A DNA stretch of 23,961 nucleotides from a bacterium. Lineage in GTDB: Bacteria; Spirochaetota; JAHITG01. How positions within the stretch are numbered: the stretch's first letter is position 1; the number at the start of each line of letters is the position of its first letter. The position numbers and the translations under genes were made by a program. Shown here piece after piece: positions 1 through 7,363 of the stretch. The notes under the pieces are model-generated. The model searched no databases and was not told where the DNA came from. It saw nothing but the letters and a program-made list of their open reading frames with translations. The DNA is taken from contig JAQTRT010000009.1 in assembly GCA_028711675.1 (NCBI GenBank), positions 1 through 23,961 of the forward strand, given 5' to 3'.

Positions 1-1
1 G

Positions 2-73
2 GATTTATGGTATCGGGAAATGGCCCTCCCGGAGAAGCGCACATTATATCTGGCAGAAAAAAAGGGGGAATAA
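2..73 (+). CDS. C-terminal end of an unidentified protein (partial)
   Basis: Reading frame 2 is open from the window edge to TAA at 71-73 and gives a charged tail ending LYLAEKKGE. Frame 1 is also open, as far as TGA at 124-126, but its product is rich in Gly and Ser and looks less like a protein end, so frame 2 is preferred. No family can be recognised from 23 residues. The 49-bp gap to the next gene contains a promoter-like sequence, so this gene is probably not in the same unit as its downstream neighbour. The frame choice is an inference. Confidence 0.35.
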   Translation, partial: DLWYREMALPEKRTLYLAEKKGE

Positions 74-90
74 CCGGGGTCACGGCAGGA

Positions 91-118
91 TTGACAACTG
101 AATTGAATTCATTAGGAT
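91..118 (+). promoter_or_regulatory. Sigma-70-like promoter for the solute-binding-protein gene
   Basis: TTGACA (91-96), a 16-bp spacer and TAGGAT (113-118) precede the two possible ATG codons at 123 and 126 by 4 and 7 nt. The -35 is a perfect consensus match; the -10 matches 4 of 6. The predicted transcript would begin at or almost at the start codon. The spacing is like that at hom and the alcohol dehydrogenase, which strengthens the call. Confidence 0.5.
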
Positions 119-122
119 TATC

Positions 123-1298
123 ATGATGAAGAAATTAAAATTCTGGGCCATCATGAACGAACCCCACTCCCGGGTCAAGGCCATTGACCGGGAGATACGC
201 TGTTTTGAAAAAGAGACCGGGATCAAAGTGGAGCTCACGGAATTCCCCTGGAGAAAGATCTGGGACAGCATCATCAATTCCGTCAAGGAAGGGAACAGGC
301 CTGATGTTGTCCAGATCGGGAATTCATGGATCAGCATCTTCAGCGATATCGGCTACCTTGAAAACATTTCCGACCCCTTTTTCAATGACAACCGCATCAA
401 TCATTTCTATAACATTTCACACCCCATTCATAATCAGTATTATGCATTTCCGTGGATCCTGGACCTGAACCTTCTTTTTATCCGCAAGACCAGGGATGAA
501 GACCACATCCGGTTCGATACTATCGAGGATCTTCTGGACCTGGCAAAAAAGAACAGGCGGAAAGAATTATTTTCAATCGGCGGTAACAAGAACATCATCC
601 TGCTCCAGTACGTTTCCGCGTTTCTCTGGTCCTTCGGGGGAGAATTCATCGAAAAGAACAGCATCAACCTGCTGAGCCGGAACAATTTCCAGGGTATCAG
701 AACCTTCTTTGACCTGGTACATTCATCCGGGATAAAAAATTTCCTCCTTAATCCGTACTGGGATGTGATCGAGGATTTTTTCCTCAGAGGGAACGGTTTG
801 TTCACTTTTGCCAAGGCCTGGGCTATCAATTCCTATATCAAACCCTATCATATAGAAGATAAGTTCACAGGCATGGTCATGCCCGGCACCAGAAAGCACC
901 AGTATCCGTTCAAAGGGGGGAGCTGCCTCGGTGTCATAAAAAACAGCAGGCTTAAGAAAGAAAGCATGGAGCTGATACGGTTCCTTACCAGTTCCGATTC
1001 GCAGAAACGGTATATGTCCAGCACCGGCCTCCTGCCCGTACACAGGGACGTCATGAACAAGCTCATAGACAACTACATCTACAAGGATGCCATCAGAGTA
1101 ACGCTGGAGAGGGCGAAAACCTATCCGGCGGCCCCTTACTGGGGTTCATTCGAGAAGATATTCGTGGAATTCATCAATAACGTCTTTATTGATATCATGA
1201 ACCGGCAATACAACAGGAACAGGCTCGAGCAAAAGCTCGGGGAAGTGAATAAAAAGATCAGGAACGTGATCAGATTATGGGAGAGGTATAATGAATAA
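123..1298 (+). CDS. Family 1 solute-binding-protein-like, no signal peptide
   Basis: This 391-aa protein has the fold signature of ABC sugar-type substrate-binding proteins. It has an N-terminal strand KLKFWAIMNEP, a segment ETGIKVELTEFPW, then RPDVVQIGNSW, a hinge region with YAFPWILDLNLLF, and a C-terminal lobe with KGGSCLGVIKNS and a residue block around SSTGLLPVHRDVM. In exported relatives a signal peptide of 20-30 residues precedes the first strand; here that strand begins at residue 4, and an in-frame TGA at 99-101 leaves no room for one. The protein is therefore predicted to be cytoplasmic. ATG at 123 or 126 is possible; neither has a strong ribosome site. It overlaps the next gene, a diguanylate cyclase, by 8 nt and no transporter permease lies nearby, so a sensory role is more likely than transport. 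Family assignment is confident; function is inferred. Confidence 0.8.
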   Translation: MMKKLKFWAIMNEPHSRVKAIDREIRCFEKETGIKVELTEFPWRKIWDSIINSVKEGNRPDVVQIGNSWISIFSDIGYLENISDPFFNDNRINHFYNISHPIHNQYYAFPWILDLNLLFIRKTRDEDHIRFDTIEDLLDLAKKNRRKELFSIGGNKNIILLQYVSAFLWSFGGEFIEKNSINLLSRNNFQGIRTFFDLVHSSGIKNFLLNPYWDVIEDFFLRGNGLFTFAKAWAINSYIKPYHIEDKFTGMVMPGTRKHQYPFKGGSCLGVIKNSRLKKESMELIRFLTSSDSQKRYMSSTGLLPVHRDVMNKLIDNYIYKDAIRVTLERAKTYPAAPYWGSFEKIFVEFINNVFIDIMNRQYNRNRLEQKLGEVNKKIRNVIRLWERYNE

Positions 1299-2652
1299 AG
1301 TCCATCATTTTCCTCCCTCCTTATGGTCCGGGACCCAGGTCATGGACCTTGACCTGGGTTTGAAGAACGTGCTGGTCTACCTTACGAGGAACCTTGAGAT
1401 CGACCGGTCCGTGATCTATCTTTACAGCCCAAGGACCAACATGCTCTCCGCAGAGCTGATCTATGTCGACAAGGACATATTTACCGGCGATGAAGAGATT
1501 TATATATCGCCCCAGAGTAACGACGAACGCGTAAAAGCCGTGATCACTAAAAAAAACCGGATGAAGGGATGCTATATCTATATCCCGCTCCAGCTCGAGG
1601 ATGAGATATACGGCCTCATGGCCATTGACCGCAGCCTGAGCCGGAAGAGCTTCAATTCCCAGGAGATCGACTTCATCAATCAGATCGCCAACCTGATCAA
1701 GATCGGTATTTACCAGAACCTGATCCTGACCAGTAAGGAAAACCAGATCAGGCAGCAGAACCTGCTCATGGAAGTAAGCTCGATCCTGAATAAAAAAGAT
1801 ATCCGCACGATCCTGGAATACATCAGCCAGATACTTATCCGGTACGGTAAATTCGACAGGGTTAGGATCTATATTCAAAAAAAGCCGGGCTTATACATGT
1901 GCGCTGTATCCCACAGTATCTTTCATTGGGGGGAATACACCGAGAACAAGCTGTACCGGCTTAATTTCTTTAAAGAAAAGAATATTTCCGATATCTACTC
2001 CATCGTAAGGCTGGAGGACGAGGAAAGACCCCTGGGTTTCATCGAAGTGGACAATATCATCAGCCAGATCAGGCTGGAGGAATCACAAATCAATTTTTTA
2101 AAGATCATCTCCAACCAGATGACCATTGCCCTGAAGAATAAATTCCTGATCGAAGAATTAAAAAGAATATCCAATACAGATCCCCTTACCGGTGTATACA
2201 ACTACCGGTATCTGATAGAATACCTTGAAAAAGAGAAGAGCCGTGCCAAGCGTTTCAACCTGAAGTTCTCCATCCTTCTCCTGGATATTGACGATTTCAA
2301 GGCCATCAACGACCGTTTCGGCCATTTAAAAGGGGACGAAGTGCTCCTGACATTCCTCCAAACCATCAAGGCCACTATCCGGGACATCGACGTGTTGAGC
2401 CGGTACGGCGGCGATGAGTTCATCCTTGTGGCTCCCAACACCGATAAAAAAAGCGCACTTCTCCTGGGGAACAAACTGCTGAAGGTATCGCCTGTCGTGA
2501 ATTTAAAAGAAAAAAAATTGAAGATAAAATTCAGCCTGGGTATAGCTACTTTCCCGGATGACACGGCAGACCTGACCGAACTCATTAAGATGGCGGATAA
2601 AAGGCTTTACCTGGCCAAACAGCAGGGAAAGAACCAGGTCTGCGGGGCTTAA
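1291..2652 (+). CDS. GAF-GAF-GGDEF diguanylate cyclase
   Basis: This 453-aa soluble protein is predicted to make c-di-GMP from two GTP. Two GAF-like regions lie at about residues 20-145 and 160-285, followed by a GGDEF domain from about 292 to 450. The active-site loop RYGGDEF is at 371-377 and the LDIDDFKAIND motif at 331-341. An RxxD inhibitory site (RDID, 364-367) sits five residues before GGDEF, so product inhibition is expected. There is no membrane segment. The start at 1291 has a purine-rich ribosome site (GGGAGAGG) and overlaps the upstream gene by 8 nt, so the two are probably co-translated. The upstream signal-less binding protein may supply the input signal, which is inference. The gene ends only 5 bp from the stop of the convergent HATPase gene. 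Confidence 0.93.
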   Translation: MNKVHHFPPSLWSGTQVMDLDLGLKNVLVYLTRNLEIDRSVIYLYSPRTNMLSAELIYVDKDIFTGDEEIYISPQSNDERVKAVITKKNRMKGCYIYIPLQLEDEIYGLMAIDRSLSRKSFNSQEIDFINQIANLIKIGIYQNLILTSKENQIRQQNLLMEVSSILNKKDIRTILEYISQILIRYGKFDRVRIYIQKKPGLYMCAVSHSIFHWGEYTENKLYRLNFFKEKNISDIYSIVRLEDEERPLGFIEVDNIISQIRLEESQINFLKIISNQMTIALKNKFLIEELKRISNTDPLTGVYNYRYLIEYLEKEKSRAKRFNLKFSILLLDIDDFKAINDRFGHLKGDEVLLTFLQTIKATIRDIDVLSRYGGDEFILVAPNTDKKSALLLGNKLLKVSPVVNLKEKKLKIKFSLGIATFPDDTADLTELIKMADKRLYLAKQQGKNQVCGA

Positions 2653-2657
2653 AGACC

Positions 2658-3632
2658 TTAGTAGAAGTACTTCATCAAATATACTTTATTCCTTTTTTTA
2701 TTAAAAAGCACGCCGGAATCCCAGTACTCCAGGGCGGAAAAAAGAAAATTCCCGCCGTCATTCTCCGTGCTCTTCTTGGTCCTGTAGGAAGCGTACTTGA
2801 TCAGATTCTTCAAATCCCGTTTCTCGATATAAAAAACTCTTTTTTTATTGAACCTGTTCCAGACTTTGATGTCTTTGAATCCCTTTCCTTCATCCTCAAT
2901 GATCAGCTTGGCAAAACTGGCGTTCATGTCGAACCATACTCTCACTTTTTTATTTTTATCCATCTTATTCCCGTGCAAGATAGCATTCTTCAGGAACTCA
3001 CTGATCTGCAGCCGAAGCAGAACATCATCTTTCATCTCAAGGTCACTGCTCTCCATGATCTCTATCGCATTCTCCCTGATCTTATTGATATCGCTGTTAA
3101 ACTCCATGTACGTCATACCTGAAGTATCCCAGAACTTTTCCTTGTCATCCGCAACCTTCAGCTCCGTGTTCTCCCGGAATCCGATATGGAAATAACGGTT
3201 CACATTGTTCCGCAGACTCAGCACGGTCTGGTTGAGAAGGAGGTAAGAAGCTCCGAATAATGTCATGGGATCGTCATTCTTCCATTTTTCCTTGAGGGCG
3301 GTCCTTTCCTTCTTCATCCTGATCATATTATTGAAGAAAGAATGGAAAAGCTTGGTGAGCAAAGAAAGGTCGGAAACGATAAAGCTCCTTAATTTCTTGT
3401 AAAAATCCTCGTCATAACTCTCCTGGTCCATAAGTTCGGTCTTGATCTTTTTCTTGACGTCAGCTGTTTTAATGAGAAGCGCATTATTGGAAAACGTGAC
3501 GCGTGTGATGTTCTTGATAGTCTCATAGACCGGGTGTCCCGGGTTCAGATAAACCTGGAGCTCATCCAGGCTGGAGAGAAGGTCCAAAAGCAGGGTTTTG
3601 GTCCTTGATCTTTCAACTTCATCTCTTTCCAA
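2658..3632 (-). CDS. HATPase (GHKL-type) regulatory protein
   Basis: This 324-aa protein ends in a histidine-kinase-like ATPase fold. The N-box EFLKNAILHGN is at 212-222 with the Asn and His expected for ATP/Mg binding, the G1-type motif DEGKGF at 247-252, and a Gly-rich stretch near 292-295 with the lid. There is no H-box or dimerisation helix typical of a phosphorelay kinase; the first 200 residues are mainly helical. It resembles RsbW/SpoIIAB-like ATP-binding regulators more than sensor kinases. The start is TTG, supported by AAGGGG that overlaps the TAA of the upstream HEAT gene. It is the last gene of a four-gene unit. A partner-switch role is possible, but no anti-anti-sigma or phosphatase gene is visible in the window. 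Confidence 0.78.
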   Translation of the reverse strand: MERDEVERSRTKTLLLDLLSSLDELQVYLNPGHPVYETIKNITRVTFSNNALLIKTADVKKKIKTELMDQESYDEDFYKKLRSFIVSDLSLLTKLFHSFFNNMIRMKKERTALKEKWKNDDPMTLFGASYLLLNQTVLSLRNNVNRYFHIGFRENTELKVADDKEKFWDTSGMTYMEFNSDINKIRENAIEIMESSDLEMKDDVLLRLQISEFLKNAILHGNKMDKNKKVRVWFDMNASFAKLIIEDEGKGFKDIKVWNRFNKKRVFYIEKRDLKNLIKYASYRTKKSTENDGGNFLFSALEYWDSGVLFNKKRNKVYLMKYFY

Positions 3633-3643
3633 TTCAATTCCCC

Positions 3644-4591
3644 TTATTTTAATTCCTTCAGGACTTCCTTGACCTTTTCCCGGACCTTATAATCAGGATC
3701 ATAATCCTTCTTGTATTCCAGGATATCCAGGCATTCCCTGGCCTTCAGCCTGCCAAGGGCCATGACACTATAATATCGGATATTCTTGTCATCATCCTTA
3801 AGGGCTTCTTTCAACAGCCCGATGGCTTCCCTGTATTCCAGGTTACCCAGGCTGTCAATGATACGTACTTTAATATTAGGATCCATCCGGGCATAAGAAC
3901 GGACCAGGACATCGTACGACCGTTTATTCCTGATAAATCCCAGGCCTGTAACCGCATAGCTCCGGTCGATCTCCCTTTCATCGTCATTGGTAACAATGGA
4001 AATGAGCTTCTCCTGGGCTTTTTCCGACTTGATGTTGGCTAAGGCCAGGATCAGAGCGGTCCGTATCCTTTCCCGTTTTTCCGTCTCCAGACGGACCAGA
4101 AGATCCTGTGTGCACTCCTTGGCTTCCATCTGACCCAGTGCCCTCAGGGCATTCTCGACCAGGAATTCATCTTCGGAATCGAGGAATTCCATTACCTGTT
4201 GATAAGCCGGCCGGTATTTTAATTCACCCAGGGAGGATAAGGCCAGGATCCTCATCTGCTGGTCCTTCTCGTTCTTCAAGATATCAAGAAGAGAAGGGAC
4301 CACTTCCCGGTTGGTAAAAGAAACAAGCGTCATGATCATCAGTTTCCTGGTACTGGCGTTCTTTTCCTGGGGAAGATACTTCACCAGCAGGTCCAGGGCT
4401 TTTCTGGTCCTGTTCTGCCGGATATAATTGCACACACTGTCCTTCTGTGAAGAGATACCGTACTGGAACGTCCTGTTCCAGAACTGGATAGTCTTCTCAT
4501 CAATAATCCTGTTTGTAATGCTGGTATTGGTGGCTGCCCGGGCAGAAAGAGGACAAAGGCAAAACAGAATGATAAATATAAATTTTTTCAT
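3644..4591 (-). CDS. Secreted HEAT-repeat protein
   Basis: A hydrophobic signal peptide (KKFIFIILFCLCPLSARA) precedes about seven HEAT-type helical repeats of 30-35 residues, for example LLDILKNEKDQQMRILALSS and LKEALKDDDKNIRYYSVMAL. The repeats carry the typical Asp/Arg-Ala pattern between paired helices. No enzyme domain is present; a scaffold or binding role in the periplasm is expected from the family. ATG at 4591 is chosen; a TTG one codon earlier (4594) is possible. Neither has a clear ribosome site, and translation may be coupled to the hydrolase gene, whose TGA ends 5-8 nt upstream. The HATPase gene follows after 11 nt, so the two products may work together although they are predicted to lie on opposite sides of the inner membrane. 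Confidence 0.82.
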   Translation of the reverse strand: MKKFIFIILFCLCPLSARAATNTSITNRIIDEKTIQFWNRTFQYGISSQKDSVCNYIRQNRTRKALDLLVKYLPQEKNASTRKLMIMTLVSFTNREVVPSLLDILKNEKDQQMRILALSSLGELKYRPAYQQVMEFLDSEDEFLVENALRALGQMEAKECTQDLLVRLETEKRERIRTALILALANIKSEKAQEKLISIVTNDDEREIDRSYAVTGLGFIRNKRSYDVLVRSYARMDPNIKVRIIDSLGNLEYREAIGLLKEALKDDDKNIRYYSVMALGRLKARECLDILEYKKDYDPDYKVREKVKEVLKELK

Positions 4592-4599
4592 CAATGATG

Positions 4600-5931
4600 T
4601 CAGGGATTCAGCATAAAATGATTGTTCAGGAGCACAGTTCTACCGTTCAGGATAACGGTTTCGATCTTCCCGTTCAGTTTCCGCTTTTCGTAAGGAGAAT
4701 AATCAAGCCGCGTGGAAAGGTTCTGACAGGATATCCTTTCCGAGGAACACGGATTGTAGATAACAAGATCAGCAATGGAATTTTTCCGGATTACGCCTTT
4801 GTCCGGATAAAGGTTAAATATTTTGGCCGGATTGGTGGAGACCCATTTCACGATCTCCTGGATCTTGAATTTCCGTTTCTGCCCTTCGCTCAGCATCAGG
4901 GGATAAAGTGTTTCGATCCCGGGGACACCCATGGCCAGCTTGGAAAAATCATCCCTGCCTTTCTCTTTCTGACGCCGGGTAAAAGGGCAATGATCGGAAC
5001 TCACGACCTTGATGAGCCCTTTTCGCAGTCCTTGCCAGAGGCTGTCGCTGTCTATTTTATGCCGGTAGGGAGGTGTGCAGGTATTGAGATAACCGTCATT
5101 CTCCTTATATACCTTCTCCGTGAAAAGCAGATACTGAGGGCAGGTTTCAGCCTCGATCCAGATATCGCTCTCCTCCCTTGCCTTTTCAATGGATAACAGA
5201 GCGGACCGGGAGGTAAGATGAGCGATATATATCTTGGTCTCGAACTGTTTGGCAAGATTAATGACCGTATCAACGGCCATTTTCTCCGTATAGTCTTCCC
5301 TTGTCCTGGGATAATGGGAGAGCTCTGTCCGGCCGCCCCGGATAAATTCCTGTTTCAGGAAATCTATGATCATGCCTTCCTCGCAATGAAGGATAGCGGT
5401 ACCGTTGTATTTGAACAGGATCCGGAATACGCGCAGTAAAAAGACGGGATCAACGGAAGGATGGTTGAGATGAAGCTTAAAGGACCGGTTGCCCCGTTTG
5501 ATGCACTCTTTAACCTGTTCCTCCAGGTCGTCCTGCCATTCCATGATACCCGTGTGCAGCCTGCAGGGACTGAAGCTCCGCGCAGTCTTCTGTTCCTCCT
5601 TTTGCAGGGCTTGTTCCAGTCTCATGCCAGGAACCGGGTAGGCAAAACCGAAGAAAGTGGTGATCCCTCCTATCAGACCGGCCCTGGAGCCGTTCCGGTA
5701 GTCATCACAGGAGACCAGGCCGTTCCCTGCGTCCAGTTCCATATGCGTGTGCACATCGATACCGCCGGGCAGGATAAACCTGTTCCTGGCATCGATCACC
5801 TGACCCGACATCTCCCCGTCCAGGGAGGGACTGATCCTTGTGATCTTGTTCTTTGTGATCAGGATATCCCGTTTCAGGACCTCATTCTCAAAAACAACAG
5901 AACCGTTCTTTATTAATATCTTGTTTTTCAT
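4600..5931 (-). CDS. Dihydropyrimidinase/hydantoinase-family amidohydrolase
   Basis: This 443-aa protein is a binuclear-metal cyclic amidase. All ligands of the family are present at the usual positions: H61 and H63 in GGIDVHTHME, K152 (the lysine carboxylated in the family) in RSFKLHL, H182 in LHCEEG, H238 in IAHLTS and D313 in SSDHCPF. ETCPQYLLF (262-270) and GVPGIETLYP are hydantoinase/dihydropyrimidinase marks rather than dihydroorotase marks. It hydrolyses a cyclic ureide or amide ring; the exact substrate cannot be read from sequence. It starts 2 nt after the hom stop codon, so the two are almost certainly co-transcribed, an unusual partner for homoserine dehydrogenase. No other pyrimidine-catabolism gene is nearby. 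Confidence 0.88.
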   Translation of the reverse strand: MKNKILIKNGSVVFENEVLKRDILITKNKITRISPSLDGEMSGQVIDARNRFILPGGIDVHTHMELDAGNGLVSCDDYRNGSRAGLIGGITTFFGFAYPVPGMRLEQALQKEEQKTARSFSPCRLHTGIMEWQDDLEEQVKECIKRGNRSFKLHLNHPSVDPVFLLRVFRILFKYNGTAILHCEEGMIIDFLKQEFIRGGRTELSHYPRTREDYTEKMAVDTVINLAKQFETKIYIAHLTSRSALLSIEKAREESDIWIEAETCPQYLLFTEKVYKENDGYLNTCTPPYRHKIDSDSLWQGLRKGLIKVVSSDHCPFTRRQKEKGRDDFSKLAMGVPGIETLYPLMLSEGQKRKFKIQEIVKWVSTNPAKIFNLYPDKGVIRKNSIADLVIYNPCSSERISCQNLSTRLDYSPYEKRKLNGKIETVILNGRTVLLNNHFMLNP

Positions 5932-5933
5932 GA

Positions 5934-7223
5934 TTAAAACACATCCTCGATACGTATGATCTTGGGCACTCCCTTGATAAACTTCAGCTTCCTGATCTTA
6001 CGGATGGCTTCCCGCAGGTTCTCTTCGACCGCTTGATGGGTCAGCATGACGATAGGTACCAGTTTCTGTCCCAGCTCTTTCTGGATCACGGAAGAGATGC
6101 TGATATCATACTGGCCCAGGATACCGGCTACTTTTGCCAGGACTCCCGGCTGGTCATAGGTATGTATCCTCAGGTAGTACCGGCATCTGATCTTCTTCAT
6201 ATCCCGGACACTGATCTTGGCATTGGTATTAAAAAAACGTTTAGTAAAAAAAGGCCTCTCGTTCTTGGCTATATCCACGATATCGGCAATAATGGCACTG
6301 GCCGTAGGCAGCGCACCCGCTCCTTTCCCGTAAAAGATCTGGGGACCGGTGGCTTCGCCGATCACATAGATGGCGTTAAATTCGTCCTTGACCGAGGAGA
6401 GCAGATAACTCTCAGGGATCAGAGTAGGATGGACACGGCATTCGATCTCATTATCCCCGCAGTCCTTGGTAATTGCCAGCAATTTGATCTTATATCCCAG
6501 CTCCTTCACATACCGGATATCGCTCAGGTCGATCTTCTCAATGCCTTCAAAATAGATATCCTTGTAACGGATATTGCAGTGGAAAGAGTAAGAGGCCAGT
6601 ATCTGGAGTTTATGCGCTGCGTCCTCACCGGAAACATCAAGCGAAGGATCGGCCTCGGCAAACCCCATCTCCTGGGCCAATTCGAGGGCTTTATGGAACT
6701 CCAGGTTCCTTTCCTCCATTTTAGTGAGGATAAAATTGGTCGTGCCGTTCACGATACCCATGATCCGCTTGATCCGGTTCCCCACCAGTGATTCCCGCAG
6801 GACCTTGATAATAGGAATGCATCCGCCCACGCTCCCTTCAAAAGCGATCTGCTTATTATGCCGGTAAGCGGTCCTGAAAATAACATCCGCGTACTGGGAA
6901 AGAAGGGCCTTATTGGCGGTCACCACATTCTTCCCGTTCTTTAAAGCGGTAATGATGAATTCTTTGGCCTTACGGGTGCCTCCTATAAGCTCAATGATGA
7001 TATCGATCTCGGGATCGCGCAGGAGCTGCTGGGCATCGGTAGTCAGTTTGTTCTTGTCCACTTTAATGCCGCGGTCGCGTTTGATGTCAATGTCCGCGAT
7101 CATTTTCAGATTGATTCTGATCCCGGTCCGCTGTAAGATCTCGTTCTGGTTCTGGGAAAGGATCCTGACCACACCACTGCCGATGGTCCCGAATCCGATC
7201 AAACCCACATTTACTATTTTCAT
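5934..7223 (-). CDS. hom: Homoserine dehydrogenase
   Basis: Reduces aspartate semialdehyde to homoserine with NAD(P)H on the route to threonine and methionine. The 429-aa protein has the usual three parts. The nucleotide-binding fold begins with GLIGFGTIGSG (7-17), and the VTANKALLS segment is at 101-109. The catalytic domain carries GFAEADPSLDVSGEDAAHKL (187-206), which includes the acidic and lysine residues of the active site. A C-terminal ACT domain from about residue 350 contains DQPGVLAKVAGILGQYDIS. The ACT domain suggests feedback control by an amino acid, usually threonine in this family. The start fits the family exactly but lacks a Shine-Dalgarno; a strong promoter ends 6 nt before the ATG. 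It heads the unit that continues with the hydantoinase-like, HEAT and HATPase genes. Confidence 0.96.
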   Translation of the reverse strand: MKIVNVGLIGFGTIGSGVVRILSQNQNEILQRTGIRINLKMIADIDIKRDRGIKVDKNKLTTDAQQLLRDPEIDIIIELIGGTRKAKEFIITALKNGKNVVTANKALLSQYADVIFRTAYRHNKQIAFEGSVGGCIPIIKVLRESLVGNRIKRIMGIVNGTTNFILTKMEERNLEFHKALELAQEMGFAEADPSLDVSGEDAAHKLQILASYSFHCNIRYKDIYFEGIEKIDLSDIRYVKELGYKIKLLAITKDCGDNEIECRVHPTLIPESYLLSSVKDEFNAIYVIGEATGPQIFYGKGAGALPTASAIIADIVDIAKNERPFFTKRFFNTNAKISVRDMKKIRCRYYLRIHTYDQPGVLAKVAGILGQYDISISSVIQKELGQKLVPIVMLTHQAVEENLREAIRKIRKLKFIKGVPKIIRIEDVF

Positions 7224-7229
7224 AAGAGG

Positions 7230-7257
7230 AATATATACTTTTTCTCGCCAATGTCAA
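7230..7257 (-). promoter_or_regulatory. Promoter of hom, predicted leaderless transcript
   Basis: On the minus strand TTGACA (7257-7252), a 16-bp spacer and TATATT (7235-7230) are followed by six bases (CCTCTT) and then the ATG of hom. Transcription would start at or within a base or two of the ATG. No Shine-Dalgarno-like purine run lies in the gap, in agreement with a leaderless mRNA. Confidence 0.65.
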
Positions 7258-7296
7258 TGAAAATCAGGAAGAAATACTGTTAATACATATTAAAAA

Positions 7297-7327
7297 GCAG
7301 CACCACACCTTGAGGTGTGGCGATTAT
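7297..7327 (+). repeat. 31-bp hairpin repeat, copy 1
   Basis: CCACACC TTGA GGTGTGG forms a 7-bp stem with a 4-nt loop, inside a 31-bp unit beginning GCAGCACC and ending GATTAT. The reverse complement of 23043-23073 matches at 26 of 31 positions. One pair of differences is compensatory: stem base 9 is A here and G in the other copy, while its partner base 22 is T here and C there. The unit lies between the end of the PAS/GGDEF/HD-GYP gene and the hom promoter. It resembles REP-type extragenic palindromes; it lacks the T-run of an intrinsic terminator. Confidence 0.75.
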
Positions 7328-7363
7328 TGGATATCTGAATTATGAAGTACGCCTGCGCTGCCT

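Noticed and set aside
7224..7363. Riboswitch or attenuator before hom
   Set aside because: The only strong structure is the hairpin repeat, which lies upstream of the predicted promoter and so is not in the hom transcript.
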